Positions 8,405 through 16,637 are shown, counted from the first letter of the stretch. The stretch is DNA of 45,000 nt from Sphingobium indicum B90A (GCF_000264945.2 NZ_CP013071.1:1-45000), one strand, 5' to 3'. Program-made: numbers and translations. The notes: generated from the letters alone by a model not told the origin.

Positions 8405-9328
8405 ATGACCCAATCATCGGGCCGGCCCTCGCCGGCCGAGACCATCACGCGCGCCATCATCGACCGGCTCGAGGCCGGTGTGCGTCCCTGGGTACGGCCC
8501 TGGCGATCATGCGCCGCGCAAGGGCGCCCGCTGCGCGCCAATGGCGAGCCCTATCGCGGCATGAACACCTTTTGGCTATGGCTGGCCGCCGAGCAGTGCG
8601 GCTATCGGTCCCGCTACTGGATGACCTATCGGCAAGCACAAAGCCTCGGCGGGCAGGTCCGTGCCGGTGAGCAGTCGCAATTTGCGATCTTCTACAAAGC
8701 CTATTCGAAGAAGGTCGATTCCTACGAACGTCCGGGTGAGCTCGTCGATGAGCAGCGCCGGGTCATGCGGTCCTATGCGGTCTTCAATGCCGATCAGATC
8801 GATACACTGCCGGGCGATTTCTATCCCGAAGCCCTCTCCCTCGTCCCGCCGGGCGACCGGCTCGGTCCGCGGGCGGAGCGCTTCGTCGATCGGCTGCCCG
8901 CGCGGCTGCGATGCGGCGGCGATCGTGCTTATTATGATCTGCGCGCGGACGTCATCACCATGCCGCCGGTCGAGCAATTCGACACGCGCGCCGCCTGGGC
9001 AGCCACCATTGCGCATGAGGCCGGCCACTGGACAGGCCATCCAGCCCGGCTTGCCCGATCGTTCGGGAAGCGCTTCGGCGATCAGGCATATGCGTTCGAG
9101 GAGTTGGTCGCCGAACTGACAGCAGCGCTGGTTGGCGCCGATGTGGGTCTCCCAACCACCCATCTCGACGACCACGCGGCTTATATCGGATCCTGGCTCG
9201 CCATTTTGCGCAAGGATAATCGCGCATTGCTGACGGCGGCTGCGCGAGCCGAGGAAGCCGCCGGGTTTCTGCTGCGGGCAACCGATCTCGCTTGCGAGGA
9301 TGATCTGGACGAGCAGGCGGCTGCTTGA
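8405..9328 (+). CDS. ArdC-like antirestriction protein with zincin metallopeptidase domain
   Basis: A 307-residue protein with the two-domain ArdC/DUF1738 layout. The N-terminal single-stranded-DNA-binding domain (about 1-125) contains the family signature PYRGMNTFWLW and YWMTYRQAQSLGGQV. The C-terminal metallopeptidase-like domain carries HEAGH at 204-208 and a downstream glutamate-rich AFEELVAEL (about 230) that should supply the third zinc ligand. ArdC proteins protect incoming single-stranded plasmid DNA from host restriction during conjugation. The metal site is complete, so protease activity is plausible. The stop is only about 50 bp before the arsR start, which marks the left junction of the arsenic genes. 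Confidence 0.88.
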   Translation: MTQSSGRPSPAETITRAIIDRLEAGVRPWVRPWRSCAAQGRPLRANGEPYRGMNTFWLWLAAEQCGYRSRYWMTYRQAQSLGGQVRAGEQSQFAIFYKAYSKKVDSYERPGELVDEQRRVMRSYAVFNADQIDTLPGDFYPEALSLVPPGDRLGPRAERFVDRLPARLRCGGDRAYYDLRADVITMPPVEQFDTRAAWAATIAHEAGHWTGHPARLARSFGKRFGDQAYAFEELVAELTAALVGADVGLPTTHLDDHAAYIGSWLAILRKDNRALLTAAARAEEAAGFLLRATDLACEDDLDEQAAA

Positions 9329-9353
9329 TCTCGCCATGTCGCCGATTGCACTA

Positions 9354-9387
9354 TATCCATATATCCGCTATCGTGGATATATGGATA
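9354..9387. promoter_or_regulatory. Perfect inverted repeat over the arsR start codon (probable ArsR operator)
   Basis: TATCCATATATCC (9354-9366) and GGATATATGGATA (9375-9387) are perfect 13-bp inverted arms separated by 8 bases. The right arm contains the arsR ATG (9381-9383). AT-rich dyads of this kind are usual binding sites for ArsR/SmtB repressors, so this is most likely the autoregulatory operator of the ars operon. No ribosome site is visible before the ATG; translation may be leaderless or weak. Confidence 0.7.
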
Positions 9388-9719
9388 ACGAATCTGTCAT
9401 CGTCGCGTTGGGCGCGCTTGCCCAAGCCACGCGCCTCGACGCCTTCCGCCTTCTGGTGCGTCACGAACCCGAAGGCCTTCCCGCCGGCGAGGTCGCCAAG
9501 GCGCTGGATGTCCCGCAGAACACGATGTCGGTGCATTTGGCGACCCTGGCGCGTGCCGGCCTGGTCACATCCGAGCGGCGCAGCCGGATCATCAACTACC
9601 GCGCCGATCTCGATGCGCTACGCTCCGTGATGCTGTTCCTCGTCAAGGACTGCTGTGGTGGCCGGGCCGAGCTCTGCCATCCACTTGCGGATGAACTGCT
9701 TGCCTGTCGTGCTGCCTGA
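9381..9719 (+). CDS. arsR: ArsR/SmtB-family arsenite-responsive repressor
   Basis: A 112-residue winged-helix repressor. The recognition helix region is VPQNTMSVHLATLARAG (44-60). The classical CVC metal site in that helix is absent. Instead cysteines 91, 92 and 99 (CCGGRAELC) lie in the C-terminal helix, as in the Acidithiobacillus-type ArsR, which binds As(III) through three C-terminal cysteines. It should repress the operon until arsenite or antimonite binds. The start at 9381 is chosen because homologous sequence begins there; an upstream in-frame ATG would run through the operator dyad. It heads arsC-arsC-acr3-arsN2-arsH. Confidence 0.88.
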   Translation: MDNESVIVALGALAQATRLDAFRLLVRHEPEGLPAGEVAKALDVPQNTMSVHLATLARAGLVTSERRSRIINYRADLDALRSVMLFLVKDCCGGRAELCHPLADELLACRAA

Positions 9720-9731
9720 AAGGACATCAAC

Positions 9732-10268
9732 ATGACGGATCGCCTGTTGAACGTACTGTTTCTTTGCACGGGCAATTCCGCCCGTTCCATCATGGCCGAG
9801 GCGATCCTCAGCCGTGAGGGGCTAGGCCGTTTCAAATCGTTCAGCGCCGGCAGCCAGCCCAAGGGCGAGGTCCATCCGTTCACCATTCATCTCTTGGAGA
9901 AGCTGAACTACGACGCAAGCCGGTTCCGCTCGAAGAGCTGGGAAGAGTTTTCCGGCCCCGATGCGCCGTCCTTGGATTTCGTGTTCACCGTTTGCGACAA
10001 TGCCGCCAATGAGCTTTGCCCGGTTTGGCCGGGGCAGCCGCTGACCGCCAATTGGGGGGTGCCCGATCCGGCCGCTATCGAGGACAGCGAAACGGTGCAG
10101 CACGCGGCCTTCTTCGATACTTACAGGATGCTGTTCAATCGCATCTCGCTGTTCACCAACCTGCCGTTCGAAGGCCTCGACAAGATGAGTCTACAGAACC
10201 GGCTGAACCGGATCGGCAAGGAACAGGGCCGCGCCGACCTCCCAAGCGAAAAGGCACCCAGCGCATGA
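9732..10268 (+). CDS. arsC: Arsenate reductase, low-molecular-weight phosphatase type
   Basis: A 178-residue protein of the LMW protein-tyrosine-phosphatase fold. The P-loop C12-TGNSA-R18-S (CX5RS) is near the N-terminus and VPDPAA in the second half supplies the general-acid aspartate. In the ars context it should reduce arsenate to arsenite in the cytoplasm. The FTVCDNAANELCPVWPG segment matches this class of ArsC-like proteins. It follows arsR by 12 bp and its stop overlaps the next start (ATGA at 10265), indicating one translationally coupled operon. It is a different family from the second ArsC that follows. Confidence 0.85.
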   Translation: MTDRLLNVLFLCTGNSARSIMAEAILSREGLGRFKSFSAGSQPKGEVHPFTIHLLEKLNYDASRFRSKSWEEFSGPDAPSLDFVFTVCDNAANELCPVWPGQPLTANWGVPDPAAIEDSETVQHAAFFDTYRMLFNRISLFTNLPFEGLDKMSLQNRLNRIGKEQGRADLPSEKAPSA

Positions 10269-10705
10269 GCAATGCCGCAATCGATATCGTCATCTATCAC
10301 AATCCCGAGTGTGGGACGTCGCGCAACACGCTGGCGATGATCCGCAACGCCGGGATCGAGCCGCATGTGATCGAATATCTCAAGACGCCGCCCAACCGCC
10401 CGCGCCTGGTTTCGCTCATCGCCCGCATGGGCATCAGCGCACGCCAGTTGCTCCGCGAGAAGGGCACGCCCTTCGCCGAGCTGGGTCTTGCCGATCCGAC
10501 GCTCAGCGATGACCAGCTCATTGATGCGATGATCGAACATCCGATCCTCATCAACCGGCCAATCGTTGTGTCGCCGCTCGGCGTGAAACTCTGCCGTCCA
10601 TCGGAAGAGGTGCTCGATCTTCTCCCGTCCGCCCAGCGCGGGGCTTTCACCAAGGAAGATGGCGAGCAGGTCATCGACGCCGCCGGCAAGAGGATCGGGG
10701 CGTGA
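10265..10705 (+). CDS. arsC: Arsenate reductase, glutaredoxin-dependent type
   Basis: A 146-residue protein of the ArsC/Spx thioredoxin-like family. YHNPECGTSRNTL places the catalytic cysteine at C16, matching the HNPxCGTSRN signature of the plasmid R773 enzyme. NRPIVVSP and KLCRPSEEVLDLL carry the arginines that bind arsenate. It uses glutathione and glutaredoxin as electron donors in known members. It overlaps the preceding arsC by ATGA and the acr3 start by GTGA, so the three are coupled. Its coexistence with a phosphatase-type ArsC gives this operon two unrelated routes for the same reaction. Confidence 0.9.
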   Translation: MSNAAIDIVIYHNPECGTSRNTLAMIRNAGIEPHVIEYLKTPPNRPRLVSLIARMGISARQLLREKGTPFAELGLADPTLSDDQLIDAMIEHPILINRPIVVSPLGVKLCRPSEEVLDLLPSAQRGAFTKEDGEQVIDAAGKRIGA

Positions 10706-11769
10706 ACGCGACCGTTGCGGCACGACCCAAGCCGGCGATCAACAGCTTCGAACGCTATTTGAGCGTCTGGGTGGCGCTCTGCATCGCTGTCGGCATCGCG
10801 CTCGGCTATTCGCTGCCGAATCTGTTCGCAGCCATCGCATCGGCTGAGATCGCGCGCGTGAACCTGGTCGTGGCTGTGCTGATCTGGCTGATGATCGTCC
10901 CCATGCTGCTCAAGATCGACCTCGGCGCGTTGGGGTCGGTTCGCCAACACTGGAAGGGCGTCGGCGTCACCCTCTTCATCAACTGGGCGGTGAAGCCCTT
11001 TTCAATGGCGCTGCTCGGCACGCTGTTCCTGGGATGGCTCTTCCGGCCGCTGCTGCCGCAGGGCGAGATCAACGCCTATATCGCCGGGCTCATCCTGCTC
11101 GCCGCCGCCCCCTGCACGGCGATGGTGTTCGTCTGGTCGAACCTGTGCGACGGCGAGCCGACCTATACGCTGAGCCAGGTGGCGCTCAACGACGTGATCA
11201 TGGTCTTCGCCTTCGCACCGCTGGTCGGACTGCTGCTCGGGGTCGCCTCGATCACAGTGCCCTGGGACACGCTGCTCATCTCGGTCCTGCTCTATATCGT
11301 CGTGCCCGTCATCGTCGCGCAGATCATTCGTCGGGCGTTGCTATCGTCAGGCGGGCAGCCGGCGCTCGATCGGCTGCTGGCAACGCTTGGGCCGGTGTCG
11401 CTGGTTGCGCTGCTGACGACGCTCGTCCTCCTGTTCGGCTTCCAGGGCCCGGCGATCCTGGCTCATCCGCTGGTCATCGCACTGATTGCCATTCCCATCC
11501 TCATCCAGGTCTACTTCAATGCGGGCCTGGCCTATTGGCTCAGCCGGCGCTTCGGCGTGGCCTGGTGCGTCGCCGCTCCGGCCGCGCTGATCGGCGCGTC
11601 CAATTTCTTCGAGCTCGCGGTTGCAGCCGCGATCAGCCTGTTCGGCCTCAATTCCGGGGCCGCGCTCGCGACCGTGGTGGGCGTGCTGGTCGAGGTGCCG
11701 GTAATGCTGTCTGTCGTCAGCATCGTCAAGAAGACGCGGCCCTGGTACGAGCAACGCGTTCCTGCATGA
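10702..11769 (+). CDS. acr3: ACR3-family arsenite efflux permease
   Basis: A 355-residue inner-membrane protein with ten predicted membrane helices, the usual Acr3 size. The essential cysteine lies in AAAPCTAMVF (C138) and the conserved glutamate in GASNFFELAVA (E304). It exports arsenite, driven by the proton motive force. It starts at GTG 10702, sharing GTGA with the arsC stop, and ends in ATGA with the acetyltransferase gene. No competing ATG fits the first helix better. Confidence 0.93.
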   Translation: MNATVAARPKPAINSFERYLSVWVALCIAVGIALGYSLPNLFAAIASAEIARVNLVVAVLIWLMIVPMLLKIDLGALGSVRQHWKGVGVTLFINWAVKPFSMALLGTLFLGWLFRPLLPQGEINAYIAGLILLAAAPCTAMVFVWSNLCDGEPTYTLSQVALNDVIMVFAFAPLVGLLLGVASITVPWDTLLISVLLYIVVPVIVAQIIRRALLSSGGQPALDRLLATLGPVSLVALLTTLVLLFGFQGPAILAHPLVIALIAIPILIQVYFNAGLAYWLSRRFGVAWCVAAPAALIGASNFFELAVAAAISLFGLNSGAALATVVGVLVEVPVMLSVVSIVKKTRPWYEQRVPA

Positions 11770-12197
11770 TCGCTACACTGCTGGATTCCAGGTCGCTTTC
11801 CGACCTGATGGCGGAGCTGAGCGCGGCGGGTCTGCCTGCCAGTGATCTCGCCGAGGCGGGACGCCGCTTCTTTCGGTTCGAGGATGATGTTGGCCTTGTC
11901 GGCTATGGCGGGATCGAAGGCGACGGCTCCGACCGCCTGCTGCGCTCGCTGGTCGTGAAGGCCGATCGGCGCGGATGCGGATTGGGCGGTGCCATTCTCA
12001 CGGCAGTCGAACGCGCTGCAGCTGATGAGGGCGCGACTAGCCTGTACCTGCTCACCACGACCGCCGAGCCTTTCTTTCGCCGTCACGGCTATGAAACAGC
12101 CGAACGGACCGACGTTCCTGCCGTCATCGCGCAATCGGCCGAGTTCCGATCGCTATGCCCGGCGAGCGCCGCCCTTTTGTACAAATGGATTGCCTGA
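11766..12197 (+). CDS. arsN2: GNAT acetyltransferase, ArsN2-like
   Basis: A 143-residue protein of the GNAT fold. [18 protein letters not shown] is the acetyl-CoA pyrophosphate-binding motif A (R/QxxGxG/A), and FFRRHGYE is the usual motif B. Small GNAT proteins of this length within ars operons are named ArsN2 and are often fused or linked to arsenate-reductase genes. The substrate is not proven for this family; ArsN1 members acetylate phosphinothricin-like organoarsenicals. It is coupled to acr3 by ATGA and to arsH by an overlapping stop and start at 12197. Confidence 0.8.
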   Translation: MIATLLDSRSLSDLMAELSAAGLPASDLAEAGRRFFRFEDDVGLVGYGGIEGDGSDRLLRSLVVKADRRGCGLGGAILTAVERAAADEGATSLYLLTTTAEPFFRRHGYETAERTDVPAVIAQSAEFRSLCPASAALLYKWIA

Positions 12198-12937
12198 TGT
12201 CGCGTCTTCGTATCCTTCCCGAACCCGATCACATGCCCGCGCTGGACCGTGCAATGATCCGGCCCGATCTCGCCGCCGGGCTCGGCGCGCTTGAGCCGAA
12301 ACCTCGCATCCTCCTCCTCTACGGCTCGCTGCGCGAGCGGTCGTTCAGTCGCTTCGCGGTCGAGGAAGCGGCCCGGCTGCTCATCCTCTTCGGCGCCGAA
12401 GTGCGGATCTTCGATCCGGCCGATCTCCCGCTCCCCGACCAGATCAAGGACGATGATCACCCGGCGGTGCATGAGCTTCGCGAGCATGCGCTTTGGTCCG
12501 AGGGCATGGTCTGGTGCAGTCCCGAACGGCACGGCCAGATCACCGGCATCATGAAAGCGCAGATCGACCATTTGCCGCTCGAATTCGGCGGCATGCGTCC
12601 GACCCAGGGCCGGACCCTGGCCGTCATGCAGGTTTCGGGCGGATCGCAGTCGTTCAACGCGGTCAACACGTTGCGGCTGCTCGGGCGGTGGATGCGCATG
12701 TTCACCATCCCCAACCAGTCGAGCATTGCTATGGCGTTCAAGGAGTTCGACGAGGACGGCCGTCTCAGTGCCTCAAGCTATTATGACCGGATCGTCGACG
12801 TCATGGAGGAGCTGGTGCGCTTCACGGTGCTGACACGTCGCCATGCCGATCAACTCGTGGACCGCTATTCGGAACGCAAGGCGGCAGCCGCCAAGCGCGA
12901 CGCGGCCCAAGATCTGGCCTCACGGTCGAAGGCCTGA
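12197..12937 (+). CDS. arsH: ArsH, NADPH-dependent FMN reductase / organoarsenical oxidase
   Basis: A 246-residue flavodoxin-like protein. [12 protein letters not shown] (42-53) is the FMN phosphate-binding loop, and [17 protein letters not shown] and [12 protein letters not shown] are typical of ArsH. Characterised ArsH proteins oxidise trivalent organoarsenicals using NADPH and FMN. The start at 12197 (TGATG overlap with arsN2) gives the standard ArsH N-terminus; a start 42 bases earlier would add an unrelated extension. It closes the ars operon. Confidence 0.92.
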   Translation: MSRLRILPEPDHMPALDRAMIRPDLAAGLGALEPKPRILLLYGSLRERSFSRFAVEEAARLLILFGAEVRIFDPADLPLPDQIKDDDHPAVHELREHALWSEGMVWCSPERHGQITGIMKAQIDHLPLEFGGMRPTQGRTLAVMQVSGGSQSFNAVNTLRLLGRWMRMFTIPNQSSIAMAFKEFDEDGRLSASSYYDRIVDVMEELVRFTVLTRRHADQLVDRYSERKAAAAKRDAAQDLASRSKA

Positions 12938-13130
12938 CGGCCGGGCTCTTCCGATGCGACGCGCTTTCATGCCGTCCTGTGCGTATCGGGAGATCGGGTT
13001 GCGGGTGCCCTTCTTAAGGTCCTCTGCGTCATGAATGCCTGACGCGACAGGGCCTTCGCGCCTTTCGCCAGAGGATGCGGCACATGGGCCATCGCGCTGG
13101 CGGCGGCAACCCGAACGCTCCGGCCGTGTT

Positions 13131-13181
13131 GGCGCGCCGAGGCGCGCCTGCCCGCACCACCCGGACCTTATCGGGTTCCCC
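13131..13181 (+). ncRNA. Candidate structured leader element, copy A
   Basis: Hairpin 1 is GGCGCGCC-GA-GGCGCGCC (13131-13148). It is followed directly by TGCCCGCACC (13149-13158), then hairpin 2, ACCCG (13159-13163) with CGGGT (13172-13176), then TTCCCC. Copy B at 15271 has the same unpaired segment and TTCCCC but different paired bases. The element ends 104 bases before the DUF2493 start. The rest of the 347-bp gap after arsH shows no gene. Confidence 0.5.
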
Positions 13182-13284
13182 TTGGGCGTTGCCCGGCGGT
13201 GCCGCCGCCGCTTTTTCGATGGCCCGGAGGGTGCGCATCCGGCGGGAAGGCCGCCGGCCCTGCGACACGGAAAGGCAATCCCTC

Positions 13285-14226
13285 ATGACCAGCTCCCTTT
13301 CAGCAGTGCTCCAAGCACTCGAACTCGGCCATCTCGACCTGATGGGCGACCAACGCTCGATGGAAGCGCCGCCGCCGGCCGAAGCGCTCGAACAGACCGT
13401 CAGCGCCATCTGGAGCGATCTCTTCGCGCTCTTCCCCTTCACCGCGCTCGAACGCGACATCGAGGATCTGGGCTGGGGCTTCGTCAATCTCTTCCACCGC
13501 GCGGCCGCCAAGAAGCATCAGCTGATCGACCGCCTGACCGACGAGATCCGGCTCCTGCTCGCCGAGCAGGACGGATCGGAGATCGCGACCGCTGATCTCG
13601 AGGACAAGATCGATCTCGCTCGCAAGGTCGAGCAGTCCGCCCAGGCCTATGAGGGGATGCGCGACACCGCGGCGCGCCACTATCTGCATGAGACCGGCCG
13701 CTCCTGGGTGCCCGCGACCGGCAACCGCATCTCGCTCGGCACGACCGCTGCGATCGTCGATGGCCGGGCCTATTTGCAGGCGCGGCGCGAGCGGGTGCGC
13801 GATGCCAATATGGTCCATGGCACGCCCGTGGTCTTCGCCGGCGGGCGCCTTCGCTTCGCCAGCGACGACGAGGCCAAGCAGTTTGCCGACAATCTGCTGC
13901 GGACCCTCAAGGCCGTGCGCGAACGTGTGGGCGACATGTATCTCGTCCATGGCGGCGACATGAAGGGCATCGAGCGTCTTGCAGCATCCTGGGCCGAGCA
14001 GAACGGCATCCAGCAGCTGCGGTTCGGCCTTGATCGCAAGCTTGGCGATCGTGCCGGCTTCCGGCGCAACGAGCAGATGCTCTCGGTCAAGCCGCGCTAC
14101 GTCATTGCCTTCCAGGGCAACGGCGTCACCGAAAGGCTGGTGGTCGAGGCCAAGGCGCGCGGCATCCATGTCGTCGATCGCCGCGGACCGCTCGGAACGC
14201 CGCCGGCGGCTTTATCTCGCGGCTGA
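13285..14226 (+). CDS. DUF2493 (SLOG-like) domain protein
   Basis: A 313-residue protein. The last 110 residues match DUF2493: a MYLVHGGDMKGIERLAASWA core with the glycine-rich nucleotide-type loop, and VIAFQGNGVTERLVVEAKARGIHVV. This Rossmann-like fold belongs to the SLOG group, proposed to sense nucleotide-derived ligands. The N-terminal 190 residues are mostly helical and family-specific. Proteins of this kind recur on alphaproteobacterial plasmids and ICEs, but no member of this architecture has a function I know of. The start at 13285 is preceded by a GGAAAGG ribosome site; longer in-frame reading is through the leader element. An intrinsic terminator follows immediately. Confidence 0.85.
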   Translation: MTSSLSAVLQALELGHLDLMGDQRSMEAPPPAEALEQTVSAIWSDLFALFPFTALERDIEDLGWGFVNLFHRAAAKKHQLIDRLTDEIRLLLAEQDGSEIATADLEDKIDLARKVEQSAQAYEGMRDTAARHYLHETGRSWVPATGNRISLGTTAAIVDGRAYLQARRERVRDANMVHGTPVVFAGGRLRFASDDEAKQFADNLLRTLKAVRERVGDMYLVHGGDMKGIERLAASWAEQNGIQQLRFGLDRKLGDRAGFRRNEQMLSVKPRYVIAFQGNGVTERLVVEAKARGIHVVDRRGPLGTPPAALSRG

Positions 14227-14233
14227 CCGCCGT

Positions 14234-14259
14234 GCCGGCCGCTTCGGCGGCCGGCTTTT
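14234..14259 (+). terminator. Intrinsic terminator with TTCG tetraloop
   Basis: GCCGGCCGC (14234-14242), TTCG, GCGGCCGGC (14247-14255), then TTTT. This is a 9-bp perfect stem with a stable tetraloop and a T-run, eight bases after the DUF2493 stop. Confidence 0.85.
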
Positions 14260-14286
14260 CTCAATCTCGCGGATTCCGGTGCCGGA

Positions 14287-14296
14287 GGGGAGGGGG
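14287..14296 (+). promoter_or_regulatory. GGGGAGGGGG leader motif, copy 4
   Basis: GGGGAGGGGG lies 52 bases before the HEPN-like start, between it and the upstream terminator. It matches copies at 1001, 1925, 6218 and 18668. Confidence 0.35.
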
Positions 14297-14338
14297 CGGG
14301 GCGGATGCGTCCCTTGTTCCCTTCGGAGGTTCCGCATC

Positions 14339-15007
14339 ATGTTCATGCCCGATCGCGCCAGTGCGTGCGCGCTCCTTGCCTTCCGCGCCGCGCATGGCCG
14401 CCACTGGAAGGCGAAGCTGCTGTCCTTATGGTCGACAGGCCGCGATGTGGACGAAGCCGATGGCGCTTACTTACGGCATCTTCGCAACCAGGCCGGTCCC
14501 TCCTGGCTCCGCCAGCTGACGCCGCGCCGCTGGCGCGCGATCGAAAGATTGGCGGCGCCCGGCGATCCGGTGCTTGCAGCCGTGTTTCTCGATCGAGCGC
14601 GCGAATTTCATCGCGGCGCGCAGATTGGCGCGCCTATTGCGCTTGCGCCGGCACTGCACTTGCTCGCGATCTCCTGCGAACTGGGTTTGAAGGCGCATCT
14701 TTTGGGTCATGGCTGGACGGACGATGCGCTGGCCCGCGATATCCGTCATGACCTTGTCCGCGCCCTCGACGAGGCGCGGCAGCTAGGCCTGCCGGCGCCC
14801 GGTCGTCCGCTGGCCGATTTCATCAAGAGCCTCGGCCCGGCCTATGCCGTGCATCGGATCGACGCGCTGGTGGCAGGTGGCTATGCCTGCGACATCGGCG
14901 CCGTGCTTTGCGAGACCGGGCAGCTCCTCGATGCCGTGGCGGCCTGCCTGAGGCCAGCCACGCCAGGCGCCGCCACCTTGCGTACCTCCTCTTCCCCCTC
15001 CGCGTGA
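14339..15007 (+). CDS. Hypothetical protein with HEPN-like C-terminal half
   Basis: A 222-residue all-helical protein, not recognised as a named family. Residues about 110-175 read like a HEPN core: AISCELGLKAHLLGHGW followed by IRHDLVRALDEARQLGLP, which fits the usual 'E-L-x-L-K-A-x-L ... H-D-L' pattern of HEPN proteins. The RNase-type Rx4-6H motif is not clear; RDIRHDL has arginines three and one residues before the histidine. The N-terminal part (FRAAHGRHWKAKLLSLW) has no known match. The ribosome site GGAGG stands 7-8 bases before the ATG. It lies after a SLOG-like gene, but a strong terminator separates them, so it is probably transcribed from its own promoter. Confidence 0.6.
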   Translation: MFMPDRASACALLAFRAAHGRHWKAKLLSLWSTGRDVDEADGAYLRHLRNQAGPSWLRQLTPRRWRAIERLAAPGDPVLAAVFLDRAREFHRGAQIGAPIALAPALHLLAISCELGLKAHLLGHGWTDDALARDIRHDLVRALDEARQLGLPAPGRPLADFIKSLGPAYAVHRIDALVAGGYACDIGAVLCETGQLLDAVAACLRPATPGAATLRTSSSPSA

Positions 15008-15270
15008 TCGTGCAACGGACGTCGTGTCGAGCCCGCGAGTGGCCATGCGAAGGATCTACAATCCCGTCCTGCGGCTCAAGGGACGGGCAGATAAGGCACG
15101 GGCGTAAGGTCCGCGAGATGCCGGACCGGCGTGCTCGGCAAAGCCGGCAATATCGGCGGTTTCGCTGGGTGGGCTCCGGTCATGGCCCAAGCGACGCACC
15201 GTCCTTCTCCTCATCTGACCCCTAAGCCGGCCGTCCGGCCCATCCAACCCGCAAGCCATCGGGCCGAGTT

Positions 15271-15317
15271 GCCGTGTGCCACGGCTGCCCGCACCACCCC
15301 TTGTCTCGGGGTTCCCC
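15271..15317 (+). ncRNA. Candidate structured leader element, copy B
   Basis: Hairpin 1 GCCGTG-TGC-CACGGC (15271-15285), the shared TGCCCGCACC (15286-15295), hairpin 2 ACCCC (15296-15300) with GGGGT (15308-15312), then TTCCCC ending 98 bases before the ssb start. Compared with copy A, both helices keep pairing with changed bases. The rest of the 407-bp gap from 15008 shows no supportable gene. Confidence 0.5.
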
Positions 15318-15414
15318 GGCGCTGCGCTGCCGGTGGATGGGCCGTCCTGTCCGCCTTGGCCGGGGATCAGTCGAAGGGACGGTCCCTTGGACCCACATCG
15401 AAGGAACTCAGGCC

Positions 15415-15822
15415 ATGCAGAACCTCGTCATCCTCGCCGGCAATGTCGGTGGCACGCCGGAAACCCGCACCACCCAGGGCGGCACCCGCATTACCCATTT
15501 CAGCCTCGCCACCTCGCGCCCGAAGCGCGACAGCAACGGCAAGATCCTGCGCGACGACAACAATCGCCGCCTCGAGGACACCGAATGGCACCGGATCACC
15601 TGCTTCAACGGCGTCGGCAAGACGGTCGAGCAATATGTCGACAAGGGTATGAAGGTCATGGTCCGGGGCCGTATCCACTACACCCGCTGGACCGACAGCG
15701 AGAATATCGAACGCTACGGCGTCGAGATCATCGCCGACGAGGTGACCTTCCTCACCCGCGCCAAGTCCAACGAGAATAGCGGCGGCGGCAACGAGCCCGA
15801 AGACGATGAAATCCCCTTCTGA
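15415..15822 (+). CDS. ssb: Single-stranded DNA-binding protein SSB
   Basis: A 135-residue SSB with a complete OB-fold domain (1-110: VILAGNVGGTPETR, TEWHRITCFNGVGKTVEQYVDKGMKVMVRGRI) and a short linker ending in DDEIPF, the acidic tip that docks replication and repair proteins. The length is shorter than chromosomal alphaproteobacterial SSB, because the linker is reduced, which is typical of element-encoded SSB. It probably protects transferred single strands. GAAGGA 9-14 bases upstream supports the 15415 start; longer readings run through the leader element. It is the second SSB-type gene of the element after the tip-less one at 668. Confidence 0.92.
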   Translation: MQNLVILAGNVGGTPETRTTQGGTRITHFSLATSRPKRDSNGKILRDDNNRRLEDTEWHRITCFNGVGKTVEQYVDKGMKVMVRGRIHYTRWTDSENIERYGVEIIADEVTFLTRAKSNENSGGGNEPEDDEIPF

Positions 15823-15897
15823 GCTCGGACAGGGCGGCCCGGCGGCATCGCCGCCGGGCCTCTTATCCTGTTCAGGCGCGGCATGGTCCCAAGCGGA

Positions 15898-16332
15898 TCA
15901 GCGGGATCGGCATCGCCCCTTGGCATAGCGCTCCCAGCGCAGCACGGTGCCGGTCGCAATCATCGCGCAGCTGAGATCGCCGATGCCGGGCGCGTTGCAC
16001 CAGGCGCCGGTCCGGTTGCCCTTGGCTTCGCCGGTCGAGACGCAGCGCATGGTGGGGCCAGCCACGCGAATATGCCCGGTGGATGTCTGGCCGCGCGGTC
16101 CGCCAAGCAGGCGCACCAACGCATCGCGGGCGGCCGGGCCACTTGCTCTCGGACAGGGCTGGCCGGGGCGGCAGCTGTTGTCGATCTCGCGCGCGGCAAT
16201 GCCGGCGAGCCGCACATGGGCGCCCTCGCGGCACCAGATCGGGCCATCGCCATCCCAGACGCGCGTCGGTGTGCAGGCGAAGGTCTGATCATTGGGGACC
16301 ACGGCGGCGGCAAGCAGGAGCGGGAACAGCAT
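15898..16332 (-). CDS. Thermonuclease (SNase)-fold secreted protein
   Basis: A 144-residue protein with a short hydrophobic N-terminus (MLFPLLLAAAVV), probably a signal peptide. VWDGDGPIWCREGAHVRLAGIAAREID matches the staphylococcal-nuclease pattern, in which the D, R and E of 'DGD ... RLxGIxAxE' bind calcium and catalyse phosphodiester cleavage. Six or more cysteines suggest disulfides and periplasmic location. Such short SNase-like genes are common in sphingomonad conjugative elements. It stands alone on the minus strand, facing the ssb gene; its role in the element is not known. Confidence 0.75.
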   Translation of the reverse strand: MLFPLLLAAAVVPNDQTFACTPTRVWDGDGPIWCREGAHVRLAGIAAREIDNSCRPGQPCPRASGPAARDALVRLLGGPRGQTSTGHIRVAGPTMRCVSTGEAKGNRTGAWCNAPGIGDLSCAMIATGTVLRWERYAKGRCRSR

Positions 16333-16637
16333 CCGGCGGGGCTAACCGACAAGCGGCGGCCTGTCATCCGGACCCGTTGGATGGAGCGGCAGGCAGGGCA
16401 AGGGGTGGGGCGCGACATCGGCGGGGACCTGGCCTCCTGGCCGGCGGGTTCGCCCGCTCTCAATCGGCGCGATCCTTGGTCCACCCGGTGACCTTTTGCG
16501 ATCAACCCGCAAGGGGTCCGGTCGCTTCGCTACGGCTTTTTGGGCCTCCAGCCAAAAAAGTGATCGCGGCCACCGGCCGGACACATCGGGCGCCTGTCGA
16601 GCGGGACGAACCCGCCGGCGCGCAAAGGAGCCTCGAC
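16333..16637. other. Intergenic region with A/T-rich hairpin
   Basis: This 305-bp gap holds no supportable gene. It contains a dyad CTTTTTGG / CCAAAAAAG (about 16538-16562) with an 8-base centre and one bulged A. The dyad could act as a terminator on either strand, or as an operator for the divergent genes at 16332 (-) and 16638 (+). Confidence 0.35.
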
